NCBI GenBank assembly: GCA_905235675.1
Contig: CAJONC010000018.1
Coordinates: 1-53,997, forward strand
Length of the DNA: 53,997 nucleotides
Origin: an uncultured Bacteroidales bacterium
GTDB taxonomy: Bacteria > Bacteroidota > Bacteroidia > Bacteroidales > UBA932
Reading direction: 5' to 3'
The translations under genes were made by a program, and so were the position numbers. Below, piece by piece: positions 44,428-52,809 of the stretch. The stretch's first letter is position 1. Every line of letters starts with the position of its first letter. The notes below the pieces were generated by a model. That model was not told where the DNA came from. It worked only from the letters and a program-made list of their open reading frames with translations, and searched no databases.

Positions 44428-45602
44428 TTCTGAAGATGCAGTTCATGGGATGCAATTACAAACTCATCGTTCAAACCCATGTGTTTACCAAGGTCATCGG
44501 AAATCTTGATTACATTCTCCCATGGATCCTTTTCGCTCATACGGCAGCGCGAGAGCTTCATGACAATATTGGCAGCTTTGTAACCGGCAATGCCGGTATC
44601 GCAGGTAATATTGGTTCCTATCCCCGCCAACACTCTGACCCTGCCGCGGAAATAATCCGCCACTTCCTTATATCTCGGGAAGTCAAGGGCATTGCTGAAA
44701 ACAATAACCTTGGTTCTGGGATCAATACCGAACTCTTCGAGGCGGGCGATGATGGCATCTCCCACAACTTTTTCGTTTCCCGAATCCTGACGGAATCCAT
44801 CGAGCAGTTTGGCCTGTTTCAGCGTAAGGGTACGCAGGAAAGAAGCAGTAGTAAAAGTATCTATAAGGGCTGTACCAAGAGCGCCATCATAAACTTTAAT
44901 CCAATCTTCAAGAGACAGATAATTTGCCCTCTTATAGCCGAATACTCCGCTATGGAACATTACCCATTCGTGAGGGAATGTACCCGATGGCGTTATGCCG
45001 TACTTCATCGCGAAATAAACATTGGAAGTTCCGACACAATATTTCGGGCACTTATCCTTAAGTTCTTTCACTATCAAATCGTGTAAATCGGATGAAAAAC
45101 GGCGTCTCGTCCCGAATTCCGAGAAAGCGAGTTCATTCTTGTTGGCAAATTCCAACTTCCTGTCCAGTATTCCTATGGCTGCGGCAGTATCAACTTCAAT
45201 TCCACGGCTGCGATTGCGAAGTTCGGCGACTATGGCCAGAATGGGAACTTCGTACAGCGTCACCTTATACATGAAATCAGTGACTTCTATCTGCAAATGT
45301 CCTTCGGAATCAAGCCAGACATTTATTTTTTCAGCTTCAAAGCGGAAGCCGCGAAGCCATTCCCAGTAATTGCGTGGAATATAGCGTATCTTTGACGTAA
45401 CATAGGCAAATTCATCATCATCCAGCGTCAAGCTGCCCATCGCTTCGAATTCCGCCTTGAGGCTTGCAATAAAATCAGGACCATAAGACTCCGCGTCCCT
45501 GTCATTGAACTTGAATGTTCCCTCAGCAAGAGGATATAACTGAAAATACGCGTTGGATGTTGAAAACTTGTACAAGTCCGTATCCAGGATACTCAAAACC
45601 AT
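44424..45602 (-). CDS. pncB: Nicotinate phosphoribosyltransferase
   Basis: The enzyme joins nicotinate and PRPP to form nicotinate mononucleotide in the NAD salvage pathway. The 392-residue protein has family signatures at the N-terminus (LDTDLYKFSTSNAYFQLYP), EFGTRRRFSSDLHDLIV, GTSNVYFAMKYGITPSGTFP with HEWVMFHSG, LIDTFTTASFLRTL, FRQDSGNEKV and GIGTNITCD. It is the first gene of the overlapping minus-strand operon with four glycan and tRNA genes. Unlike the neighbours it has no signal peptide. Confidence 0.95.
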   Translation of the reverse strand: MVLSILDTDLYKFSTSNAYFQLYPLAEGTFKFNDRDAESYGPDFIASLKAEFEAMGSLTLDDDEFAYVTSKIRYIPRNYWEWLRGFRFEAEKINVWLDSEGHLQIEVTDFMYKVTLYEVPILAIVAELRNRSRGIEVDTAAAIGILDRKLEFANKNELAFSEFGTRRRFSSDLHDLIVKELKDKCPKYCVGTSNVYFAMKYGITPSGTFPHEWVMFHSGVFGYKRANYLSLEDWIKVYDGALGTALIDTFTTASFLRTLTLKQAKLLDGFRQDSGNEKVVGDAIIARLEEFGIDPRTKVIVFSNALDFPRYKEVADYFRGRVRVLAGIGTNITCDTGIAGYKAANIVMKLSRCRMSEKDPWENVIKISDDLGKHMGLNDEFVIASHELHLQK

Positions 45603-45625
45603 TATACAATAAGATTTGTTTTTAC

Positions 45626-45633
45626 TATCTTTG
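45626..45633 (+). promoter_or_regulatory. TAnnTTTG element before the DUF3737 gene
   Basis: TATCTTTG lies 26 bp upstream of the start at 45660, in the divergent gap with pncB. Nothing at the usual upstream spacing matches TTTG. Confidence 0.45.
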
Positions 45634-45659
45634 CAAAACCTAAACGGAATACAAATATA

Positions 45660-46505
45660 ATGAAATTAATCAAAGATAAATCCTTCGGAGGCGAGAGGCC
45701 TTTGTTCGCCGAAAAAAATACCAGGCTCGAGAACGTAACCATTACCGACGGAGAGTCCGGAGTAAAGTTCTGCGATAATATCGAGGTGGACGGATGTCAT
45801 TTTTACGGCAAATATCCCCTGTGGCATGTAAACAAGTCGCTGATAACGAATTCCTATTTTGCGGCGGGATCGCGTTCCGCCATCTGGTACAGCGACGCAA
45901 TGACGATGCGCGACTGCATAATAGACGGGCCCAAATTCTTCCGAGAGATGGACGGACTGGACATTGGGAGAGTGCGCATCAACGACGCCGACGAAACCTT
46001 CTGGAAGGTCCGCAACCTGAAAGTCCGCGACCTTACGCTGCGCGAGGGGACCTACCCCTTCATGTTCTGCGAAAACGTGGATGTGGACGGTCTCGATTCC
46101 GATTCCAAATATGTCTTCCAGTATGTGAAGAACGCTGTCATACGCAACGCAAAGATAGTCACCAAGGATGCTTTCTGGGAAACGGAAAACGTCACCATCT
46201 ACGACAGCATACTCGACGGGGAATATCTCGGCTGGCATTCAAAGAACCTGAAACTTGTCCGCTGCCATATAGGCGGGGAGCAGCCCCTCTGCTACGTCAA
46301 AGGCCTGGTCCTGGAAGACTGCACTTTCGATGCCGCCAGCGACCGCTGTTTCGAAGACAGCATTCTTGAAGCCACGATCAAGGGAGATATCACCGAAATA
46401 AAGAATCCCCGCAGCGGACATATCAAGGTCGGGGGAAAAATTGGAAAAATCACCATCGACGAACACATACTTCCTCCCGCGGACTGCGTAATAGAGCAAT
46501 TCTAA
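45660..46505 (+). CDS. DUF3737 beta-helix protein
   Basis: The 281-residue cytosolic protein is built of repeated short turns such as IEVDGCHFYGKYPLWHVNKS, DETFWKVRNLKVRDLTLREG, NVDVDGLDSD and GGEQPLCYVKGLVLEDCTF, the pattern of a right-handed beta-helix and of the DUF3737 family. The N-terminus KDKSFGGERPLFAEKN is typical. No catalytic residues are known to me. It is transcribed divergently from pncB and followed by a small lipoprotein 16 bp on. Confidence 0.85.
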   Translation: MKLIKDKSFGGERPLFAEKNTRLENVTITDGESGVKFCDNIEVDGCHFYGKYPLWHVNKSLITNSYFAAGSRSAIWYSDAMTMRDCIIDGPKFFREMDGLDIGRVRINDADETFWKVRNLKVRDLTLREGTYPFMFCENVDVDGLDSDSKYVFQYVKNAVIRNAKIVTKDAFWETENVTIYDSILDGEYLGWHSKNLKLVRCHIGGEQPLCYVKGLVLEDCTFDAASDRCFEDSILEATIKGDITEIKNPRSGHIKVGGKIGKITIDEHILPPADCVIEQF

Positions 46506-46521
46506 AATATTCTTATAAATT

Positions 46522-46920
46522 GTGAAAAACAGACAACTGGCATGCATACTCATCGCGCTTGGCGCACTTGTAGCATGCAACAACTCGCACAAGAGCATTC
46601 TTGACACGGAACTCGACAAGTATCAGGTGGTTAAAATAGCCGCTCCCGATCTTTCCGACATCACCGACAACGGCAAGGAATGCCTGAATCTCTATAAATT
46701 CGCCGCCATGCAGGCCGACGAGATTTACAAGAAGCAGGCCTTCTCCGACCCTGCCGCCCTTGCAGGAAAACTTCTTGAACTTCAGGCTGAAGGCGACGAA
46801 GCCGCTGCCTCGGAATTCATTTCCAAATATTCAAGCATAGGCAAAGACCTTGAGGCCGACTTTATCAATCTTCGCCTCGAGAAGATTCCCATTGACATCC
46901 GCTTTGAATACGAATGGTAA
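46522..46920 (+). CDS. Small hypothetical lipoprotein
   Basis: A GTG start at 46522 gives 132 residues with a lipoprotein signal (MKNRQLACILIALGALVACN). The mature part is helical and acidic (LSDITDNGKECLNLYKFAA, EADFINLRLEKIPIDIRFEYEW). I do not recognise a family. It lies 16 bp after DUF3737 and 6 bp before the transporter gene, so it may be co-expressed with one or both. Confidence 0.65.
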   Translation: MKNRQLACILIALGALVACNNSHKSILDTELDKYQVVKIAAPDLSDITDNGKECLNLYKFAAMQADEIYKKQAFSDPAALAGKLLELQAEGDEAAASEFISKYSSIGKDLEADFINLRLEKIPIDIRFEYEW

Positions 46921-46926
46921 ATTATC

Positions 46927-48612
46927 ATGCTTGATTTATTCACAGGGACAGGCATAGCGCACTCGATACTGCTGTTCGCCGTTATAATTGCCCTCGGGCT
47001 TTTCCTCGGACGCTTCAAGATCAGAGGCGTAAGCATAGGTTCCACCTGGATTCTGTTCATAGGTATCCTGGTCAGCCATTTCGGATTCAGGTCGGATCCT
47101 GTCGTGCTTGCCTTCGTCAAGGATTTCGGCCTGATACTCTTCGTGTTTTCGATAGGTCTGCAGGTCGGCCCCGGCTTCTTCCATTCTTTCAGGAAAGGAG
47201 GGGTAACCATGAACCTGCTTGCGCTCGGAATGGTGCTGATGGCCGGTGGGATGGCAGTGCTTATACATTGCGTGTCTGGAGAAAGGCTGGATACTATGGT
47301 GGGAGTGATGTCCGGTGCTGTAACCAACACCCCGGGCCTCGGTGCGGCGCAGCAAACGCTTACCGATGTGCTTGTTTCCGAAGGTATTTCGGCGGCCACG
47401 GCAGCCGAGTCTTCCGCCCGTCTCGCCTCTTCCTACGCAGTTGCCTACCCCATAGGCGTGCTTGGAGTAATCCTGATGCTCATCCTTTACAAGGTGGTTT
47501 TCAAAATTGACGTGGAAAAGGAGAAGGAGATTCTGGAAAACGAAGACCAGGACATTGAATCCGCCCGCCGCATGCATTGCGAGGTGGAGAATCCCGCCAT
47601 ATTCGGAAAGACTCTCGGGTCCGTAATGGAAGGACATGCCGACGAGTTCGTGGTATCGAGGATGATGCGCGACGGAAACATCTTCATCCCGGGCCCTGAC
47701 ACCGTACTGCAGAAAGGCGACAAGGTGCTGATTGTCACTTCACAGCACAATGTGGACGCAATACGCATAATCTTCGGCGAAGAGGTTCCCATGCACCTGG
47801 ATGACTGGAAGAAGATGGACGTGAATCTTGTCACAAGACGTCTCAGCATCACCAAGTCTTCCCTTACAGGCCAGCGTCTGAAGAACCTGCATATACGTTC
47901 CACCTACGGCGTTACCGTCACACGTGTGATGCGTTCCGGCCTGGAGCTCGTCGCAGGCCCCAATCTCGTGCTGCAGATGGGAGACAGTATCCAGGTGGTA
48001 GGCACTAAAGAATCAATCGACGCGGTTGCCAAAGTGGTCGGGAACAAGCCCGAAACTCTCTCCCACCCCAACCTGGTGCCCATCTTTGCAGGAATAGCCA
48101 TAGGCGTGATTTTCGGAAGCATTCCGATTCACTTCCCCGGAATTCCACAACCGGTGAAACTGGGCCTCGCCGGAGGACCGCTCATCATAGCCATACTGCT
48201 TGGTTATTTCGGGCCCAAGCTAAGGATTACGACCTACACCACACTGAGCGCCAACATGATGATACGCGAAATAGGAATTACCCTGTTCCTCGCGGCTGTC
48301 GGACTGAGCGCCGGAGAGGATTTCGTGGGTTCGCTGGTCGGAGGCGGTTATATGTGGATATTATACGGCGCCCTGATTACAATAGTTCCCATACTGATTA
48401 CCATGCTTCTGGGCCGTTATGTGTGCAAGCTTAATTTCTTCCAGATCTGCGGTCTGATTACCGGTTCAACAACCAATCCTCCCGTGCTTTCCTTTGCGCA
48501 GGATGCGTATGACAGTGAGTATACTTCAGTGAATTACGCGACGGTTTATCCCCTTGCGATGTTCATGAGGGTCCTCGTCGCCCAGCTGCTGATTCTGATA
48601 GCGTTCGCGTGA
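46927..48612 (+). CDS. YidE/YbjL-type putative transporter (AspT-Asp-Ala antiporter fold)
   Basis: This 561-residue inner membrane protein has two five-to-six-helix halves, each starting with an LGRFKIRG- or FGPKLRI-like region (GLFLGRFKIRGVSIGSTWI; ILLGYFGPKLRITTYTTLS). Glycine-rich pore signatures are MSGAVTNTPGLGAAQQTL and LITGSTTNPPVLSFAQ. Two TrkA-C (RCK_C) domains lie between the halves (IPGPDTVLQKGDKVLIVTSQ, VAGPNLVLQMGDSIQVVGTK). The family is predicted to export anionic metabolites; the substrate is unknown. It is 6 bp after the small lipoprotein. Confidence 0.9.
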   Translation: MLDLFTGTGIAHSILLFAVIIALGLFLGRFKIRGVSIGSTWILFIGILVSHFGFRSDPVVLAFVKDFGLILFVFSIGLQVGPGFFHSFRKGGVTMNLLALGMVLMAGGMAVLIHCVSGERLDTMVGVMSGAVTNTPGLGAAQQTLTDVLVSEGISAATAAESSARLASSYAVAYPIGVLGVILMLILYKVVFKIDVEKEKEILENEDQDIESARRMHCEVENPAIFGKTLGSVMEGHADEFVVSRMMRDGNIFIPGPDTVLQKGDKVLIVTSQHNVDAIRIIFGEEVPMHLDDWKKMDVNLVTRRLSITKSSLTGQRLKNLHIRSTYGVTVTRVMRSGLELVAGPNLVLQMGDSIQVVGTKESIDAVAKVVGNKPETLSHPNLVPIFAGIAIGVIFGSIPIHFPGIPQPVKLGLAGGPLIIAILLGYFGPKLRITTYTTLSANMMIREIGITLFLAAVGLSAGEDFVGSLVGGGYMWILYGALITIVPILITMLLGRYVCKLNFFQICGLITGSTTNPPVLSFAQDAYDSEYTSVNYATVYPLAMFMRVLVAQLLILIAFA

Positions 48613-48623
48613 TTCATATTACT

Positions 48624-48717
48624 GGAGAAGGATTCTTCTTTCAGACAACCCCCTCCCTAAAGGGCACCCTCCCCCTAAGCCGGGGGTGGCAGGTTGCTGA
48701 AAGAAGAATCCTTCTCC
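48624..48717. repeat. Intergenic palindromic element with perfect 21-bp arms
   Basis: Arms 48624-48644 and 48697-48717 are perfect inverted 21-mers, extended inward by CAACC/GGTTG after a one-base bulge. The 52-bp interior carries CCCT-AA-AGGG and CCCCC...GGGGG hairpins. It lies between the convergent transporter and flavodiiron genes, where it could act as a bidirectional terminator, and it resembles the element inside the polyferredoxin gene (35726-35843). Confidence 0.75.
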
Positions 48718-48752
48718 GTAAGAAAAAGCCTGCCCCTGAAGGGCAGGTTCAT

Positions 48753-49934
48753 CTATGCCAGGACAGCGGCTGCAAGGGCCTCAAGGGCGGGCCGGTCGCT
48801 TTCTTTGTAAGCGCTGCGTATGGTGACGAGAGGATCCAGCACCGTGACATTCTTCATCGCGGCGAACTTCTCCTTCATCACACGCCCTGCGGACGGCGCC
48901 CAGGAACCGTTTTCAATCAATCCGACACGGCGGTTCTGCCACCCCTTGTCCTGCAGGTGGGAAATGAATTCCGCAGCCGGAGGAAACAGCCCTGCATCAT
49001 AGGATGAAGCTGCAAGCACCAGGGTTCCGTAGCGGAATGCATCTTCCACCGCCTCGGCCTGGTCGTCGCGGGTAAGGTCGTTGAAAGCAACCTTCACACC
49101 CTTTTCGCGTAGCATATCCGCAAACTTCTCCGCCACCTGAAGAGTATTGCCGTGAATGGATGCGCAGGCCACGAAAACGCCCTCGGACTCCACTCCATAG
49201 CTGCTCCAGATATCATACAGACGGAGATATTCGCCCAGATCATTCATGAGTACAGGTCCGTGCAGGGGGCAGATAGTGCTGATCTCCAGTCCGGACAGCT
49301 TCTTCAGCACAGTCTGCACAGGAGCACCATACTTCCCTACTATGTTGAAATAGTATCTGCGTGCCTCGCAGGCCCAGTCATCATCTTCGGAGGAAGTATA
49401 TCCGCACTTGGACAGGGCCCCGAACTTTCCGAACGCATCCGCCGAGAACAGCACCTTCCCTACCGTCTCGTAACTCATCATCACCTCCGGCCAGTGCACC
49501 ATGGGAGCCATGAAGAACTTCAGGCTGCGGCTGCCAAGTTCGAGGGTATCACCCTCCTTGACGGCAATGCTTCGGTCCTGAAGGTCCAGACCGGGATAGA
49601 ACTGGGGGATCATCTGCAGGGCCTTCGCAGTCGCCACGAAACGAAGCTCGGGAAACTGCCCAGCAAGCCATGGAATCAGGGCCGAATGGTCGGGTTCCAT
49701 GTGGTGCAGCACGAAATAATCGGGCATGGCGCCATCCAGGGCCTCAAGCAGATTGGCCTTCCACTCTTCGGCGGTTCGTATGTCCGAAGAATCCAGAATG
49801 GCAATCCTGTCATCGCGGACAAGATAGGAATTATATGACATTCCCTCGGGAATATTGTATTGGGACTCGAACAGTGAGTCGGAGAAATCATCGGTTCCGA
49901 TGTAGGTCAGTGAATCGGATATTTTACGTATCAT
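48753..49934 (-). CDS. Flavodiiron protein (FprA-type NO/O2 reductase)
   Basis: The ATG at 49934 (MIRKISDSLTYIG) gives 393 residues. The metallo-beta-lactamase half has the diiron ligands in FVLHHMEPDHSALI (HxExD), and a later His in CPLHGPVL and VHWPEVMMSY. The C-terminal half is flavodoxin-like (VFVACASIHGNTLQVAEKFA, LVLAASSYDAGLFPPAAEFI). These enzymes reduce O2 or NO and protect anaerobes. No rubredoxin domain is attached. The start overlaps the HI0933-type gene stop by 11 bp; the upstream in-frame start at 50036 is unlikely. Confidence 0.9.
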   Translation of the reverse strand: MIRKISDSLTYIGTDDFSDSLFESQYNIPEGMSYNSYLVRDDRIAILDSSDIRTAEEWKANLLEALDGAMPDYFVLHHMEPDHSALIPWLAGQFPELRFVATAKALQMIPQFYPGLDLQDRSIAVKEGDTLELGSRSLKFFMAPMVHWPEVMMSYETVGKVLFSADAFGKFGALSKCGYTSSEDDDWACEARRYYFNIVGKYGAPVQTVLKKLSGLEISTICPLHGPVLMNDLGEYLRLYDIWSSYGVESEGVFVACASIHGNTLQVAEKFADMLREKGVKVAFNDLTRDDQAEAVEDAFRYGTLVLAASSYDAGLFPPAAEFISHLQDKGWQNRRVGLIENGSWAPSAGRVMKEKFAAMKNVTVLDPLVTIRSAYKESDRPALEALAAAVLA

Positions 49935-51102
49935 ATTGTTTAATAATTGATTTGGCAACCAAATAAGCGGACGACCATGCAGCCTGCAGATTGTATCCGC
50001 CGGTGACGGCATCCACGTCCAGCACTTCCCCTGCAAAATACAAGCCCGGACGCTCCCTGCTCTCGAGAGTCGCCGGATTGAGCGACGAAAGGCTTACTCC
50101 GCCGCAGGTTACGAATTCATCGCGGAAACGGGTTTTCCCATTGATATAATAAACGTCGCCGAGCAGAACAGAAGCCAGCCTGTTGAGCGTTCTGCGGCCG
50201 GCTTCGGCCCAGGGCATCAAAGGATCGGCGCCACTGCGATGAAGAAGGTATTCCCAAAGTCGGGAAGCTACCCCTTCCGGATGAACTGACTTCAGCATCT
50301 TGTAGGGATTATCCTCCTGCAAGGCGCGCAGGGCCTCTTCCGGATTCTCGCACCAGCGCACGGACAGCGGAGAATTATATCCGCATTCCGCAAGATGGCG
50401 GGCGGAGTATGATGACAGCCGGAGGGCTGCAGGTCCGCTCAGGCCCCAGTCCGTTATCAGCAGGGATCCTTCAGAACGGAACTTCGTGCCCGGAATCAGC
50501 AGGGACGCTTCGGCGGAAATTCCCATCATGGAACCAAGTTCCGACCTGCCTCCGGAAGGGGTGTCGGAGATGTTGAAAGTAAAGAGAGAAGGAACCGGAG
50601 GGACGGTTTCCACAGGAAGGCCGCGCAGTATTTCCATTCCTGAACCGCCTCCTGTTGTGACTATGACTATATCGGATTCCGGAAGCTCAGCAAGCCTGGT
50701 CCGGCAGCGTATCTCCACGCCTTCAAGTGAGTCCAGAAGGGTATTCACTATCTGCATGGCATCTCCCGATGCCGGGAAAACCCTGCCCTCATCTTCAGTC
50801 ACGAAGCTTACTCCCCTCTTTTCGAACCACTCCAGGAGCGCTGACGGAGGGAACTCGGCAAGCGCCCTTTTCATGAAAACGGTTCCGCGGGGGTAGACCT
50901 CCTGCATGGAAGCCGTGAACTCGAAAGTATTCGTGATATTGCAGCGGCCGCCTCCTGTCAGGGCAAGCTTCGCCATAGGCCTTTCACCGGCCTCATAAAT
51001 GCAGATGTCGGCACCGGGGAGAGCCTCGTGCAACTGCGCAGCGCAGAAGCAACCGGCGGCACCGGCACCGACAATCGATATCTTTGGATTATTATGCGGC
51101 AA
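49924..51102 (-). CDS. HI0933-type FAD-dependent oxidoreductase
   Basis: The 392-residue protein has an N-terminal FAD-binding Rossmann motif (ISIVGAGAAGCFCAAQL), the family motif MAKLALTGGGRCNITNT and a C-terminal FAD-binding piece (LYFAGEVLDVDAVTGGYNLQ). This group (BaiN/YhiN-like) reduces or oxidises unknown substrates. It overlaps the flavodiiron start by 11 bp and is itself overlapped by 11 bp at its start by the end of the Ala/Pro-rich gene, so translation is likely coupled. Confidence 0.88.
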   Translation of the reverse strand: MPHNNPKISIVGAGAAGCFCAAQLHEALPGADICIYEAGERPMAKLALTGGGRCNITNTFEFTASMQEVYPRGTVFMKRALAEFPPSALLEWFEKRGVSFVTEDEGRVFPASGDAMQIVNTLLDSLEGVEIRCRTRLAELPESDIVIVTTGGGSGMEILRGLPVETVPPVPSLFTFNISDTPSGGRSELGSMMGISAEASLLIPGTKFRSEGSLLITDWGLSGPAALRLSSYSARHLAECGYNSPLSVRWCENPEEALRALQEDNPYKMLKSVHPEGVASRLWEYLLHRSGADPLMPWAEAGRRTLNRLASVLLGDVYYINGKTRFRDEFVTCGGVSLSSLNPATLESRERPGLYFAGEVLDVDAVTGGYNLQAAWSSAYLVAKSIIKQYDT

Positions 51103-51991
51103 CGGGAGTTTCTGGCTGAACGGCGGGAACGGGTGCAGCAGGGGCCTCGGGAGTTGCGGGAACGGGTGCAGCAGGAGCCTCGGGAGTTGCAGGAGCGGGC
51201 TCAGCGACTACAGGCGCTGCAGGCGCTTCGGGAACTGCGGGTTCAGCAGGGACAGCGGGCTCGGGAACTTCCACCTTTACGGGTTCGGGAGCGGCAACCG
51301 GTTCTTCCTCAGGTACAACGACGGGGGCGATTGCAGGAATGTTGACAGGCTCAGCCTTGACAGGTTCGGGAATCTCGGTCTCAACCTCGTGATTGCTCGC
51401 AGCCTTGGCGGCTGCGGCGGCAGTCTTCTGCTCGGCCTTGATCTGCTTCTCACTGGCAGCGACCACCTTCTTGGCATTGTTCACCTCATCTTTGGCTGCC
51501 TTCACCGCATCCTTGCTGTCGTTTATCTTCTTCTGCTCGGCCTTGATGAGGCCTTTGTCTTTGTCAACTATTGCCTGCAGCTTCTTTGCAGAAGCCTTGT
51601 CGGTCTTGATTTCGGATTCGAGCACATTCGCTTCACCTTCAAGAAGAGAAAGCTGATACTGCTCGTCGGCATCGAGGAGACCGTCAGCCTTGAAAGATTT
51701 CTTCTGGGCCTTGTAAGTGTCGTTCTTGGTCTTGAGAAGGGCCTGCTTTGCCTTGATGGAAGCATTTGCCTGGTCGAGCGTGGCCTGATCCTTGGCCTGG
51801 ACGAGTTTGAGGTCGCTGATGACCTTCTGGCTTGCGGCAATCTGCTTGTTGCTTTCCTCTACCTGGGCATTGTACTTTTCCTGAGCTTTGTCAAGCCCTG
51901 CCTGGGCGTTGGCAAGCATCTGTTCGCCAAGCGTCTGGGCTCCGGCGGAGATGCTGAGCAGCATTGCTGCGACAAAAAGGATTCTTTTCAT
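51092..51991 (-). CDS. Exported coiled-coil protein with Ala/Pro-rich repeat tail
   Basis: The ATG at 51991 starts a signal peptide (MKRILFVAAMLLSISAGAQ); the in-frame upstream region is not protein-like. Residues 20-190 form a long Lys/Ala/Gln-rich coiled coil (LDKAQEKYNAQVEESNKQIA, AAKDEVNNAKKVVAASEKQ). The C-terminal 100 residues are Pro/Ala/Val/Glu repeats. An 11-residue unit, PATPEAPAAPV, occurs tandemly, from two 33-bp DNA copies at 51123-51155 and 51156-51188 with one mismatch. It probably spans the periplasm or cell envelope, in the manner of TolA/TonB-like linkers. Its own divergent promoter lies at 52030-52059. Confidence 0.75.
   Translation of the reverse strand: MKRILFVAAMLLSISAGAQTLGEQMLANAQAGLDKAQEKYNAQVEESNKQIAASQKVISDLKLVQAKDQATLDQANASIKAKQALLKTKNDTYKAQKKSFKADGLLDADEQYQLSLLEGEANVLESEIKTDKASAKKLQAIVDKDKGLIKAEQKKINDSKDAVKAAKDEVNNAKKVVAASEKQIKAEQKTAAAAAKAASNHEVETEIPEPVKAEPVNIPAIAPVVVPEEEPVAAPEPVKVEVPEPAVPAEPAVPEAPAAPVVAEPAPATPEAPAAPVPATPEAPAAPVPAVQPETPVAA
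51123..51188. repeat. Two tandem 33-bp coding repeats
   Basis: Copies at 51123-51155 and 51156-51188 differ by one base and encode an 11-residue Pro/Ala repeat. The same units continue less perfectly on the 51.19-51.27 kb side. Confidence 0.7.
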
Positions 51992-52029
51992 ATACTTTAG
52001 TGTTAGATTATATCCCTGATATATCTTTG

Positions 52030-52076
52030 CAAATTTAACAAATAATTTGAGTTTGCAAAAATTGTAACTATCTTTG
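52030..52076. promoter_or_regulatory. Divergent interleaved promoters
   Basis: Plus strand: TTTG (52046-52049), 19-bp spacer, TATCTTTG (52069-52076) for the queuosine-precursor transporter. Minus strand: TTTG (complement of 52056-52059), 18-bp spacer, TAAATTTG (complement of 52030-52037) for the coiled-coil gene. The two -33 boxes lie between the two -7 boxes, so the promoters overlap and could compete. Confidence 0.7.
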
Positions 52077-52082
52077 CATCGA

Positions 52083-52130
52083 GTTCCGAGAGGAACAAGT
52101 GTAACAGGCACCACTATAAAAACTGCGAAT
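52083..52130 (+). promoter_or_regulatory. Structured leader resembling a class I preQ1 riboswitch
   Basis: The short leader between the promoter and the transporter ATG begins with hairpin GTTCC-GAGA-GGAAC (52083-52096, GNRA loop). Next is AGTG (52098-52101) pairing with CACT (52112-52115) over the loop TAACAGGCAC, then an A-rich tail ATAAAAACTG. Loop CAG (52105-52107) can pair with tail CTG (52123-52125) to make the H-type pseudoknot. The ACC...CTATAAAAAACT wording of known preQ1-I aptamers is closely matched. The downstream genes are the transporter and queF, both preQ1-related. Sequence similarity to the consensus was judged by eye only. Confidence 0.5.
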
Positions 52131-52808
52131 ATGAAAGAAAAACACTCTACAACATTCCTGCTGATGGCAGTGGCGTTCATCGTCTGCCTCATTTCGTCCA
52201 ATTTATTCGCGACAAAAATTTTCAGTCTTGGAGGAGTCAGTCTTCCCGGAGCTGTCATTATCTTCCCCATTTCATACATACTGAACGACTGCCTCACCGA
52301 GGTCTGGGGCTACCGCAAGGCCTGCCTCGTCATCTGGACGGCCTTCGCTGCAAATCTCTTCGTGGTACTTGCAGGGCAGCTGGTCGCATGGCTGCCGGCG
52401 GCATCGTTCTGGGAAGGCGGAGAGCACTTCAACTACATGTTCACCCTGGCGCCCAGGATCACCTTCGCATCGCTGCTTGCCTTCCTCGCAGGTTCCACGC
52501 TGAATTCCATGGTAATGAGCAGGATGAAAGTAGCGGATGAAGGAAAACGTTTCGGTTCGAGGGCCATCCTGTCCTCCGTCGCCGGAGAATTTCTCGATTC
52601 CATGATTTTCATGCCCATAGCCTTCTTCGGAACCCCGCTCAAGGTCTTGGGAACAATGATGTTATATCAGGTGAGTTTCAAGATTCTATACGAAATAGTA
52701 ATACTGCCGGTAACCGCCCTCGTCGTACGTAAGGTCAAAGAGTCCGAAGGAATAGACGTGTACGATGAAGGCATATCGTACAACCCTTTCAAAACTGCCG
52801 AAAACTAA
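52131..52808 (+). CDS. yhhQ: Queuosine precursor transporter (YhhQ/QPTR family)
   Basis: The ATG at 52131 gives 225 residues; the upstream in-frame ATG at 52074 lies within the promoter and leader. Six or so hydrophobic segments and family signatures are visible: [40 protein letters not shown] and [16 protein letters not shown]. It imports preQ0/preQ1 or queuine for tRNA queuosine. queF begins 1 bp after its stop. It is preceded by the preQ1-like leader and a strong TTTG/TATCTTTG promoter. Confidence 0.92.
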   Translation: MKEKHSTTFLLMAVAFIVCLISSNLFATKIFSLGGVSLPGAVIIFPISYILNDCLTEVWGYRKACLVIWTAFAANLFVVLAGQLVAWLPAASFWEGGEHFNYMFTLAPRITFASLLAFLAGSTLNSMVMSRMKVADEGKRFGSRAILSSVAGEFLDSMIFMPIAFFGTPLKVLGTMMLYQVSFKILYEIVILPVTALVVRKVKESEGIDVYDEGISYNPFKTAEN

Positions 52809-52809
52809 T

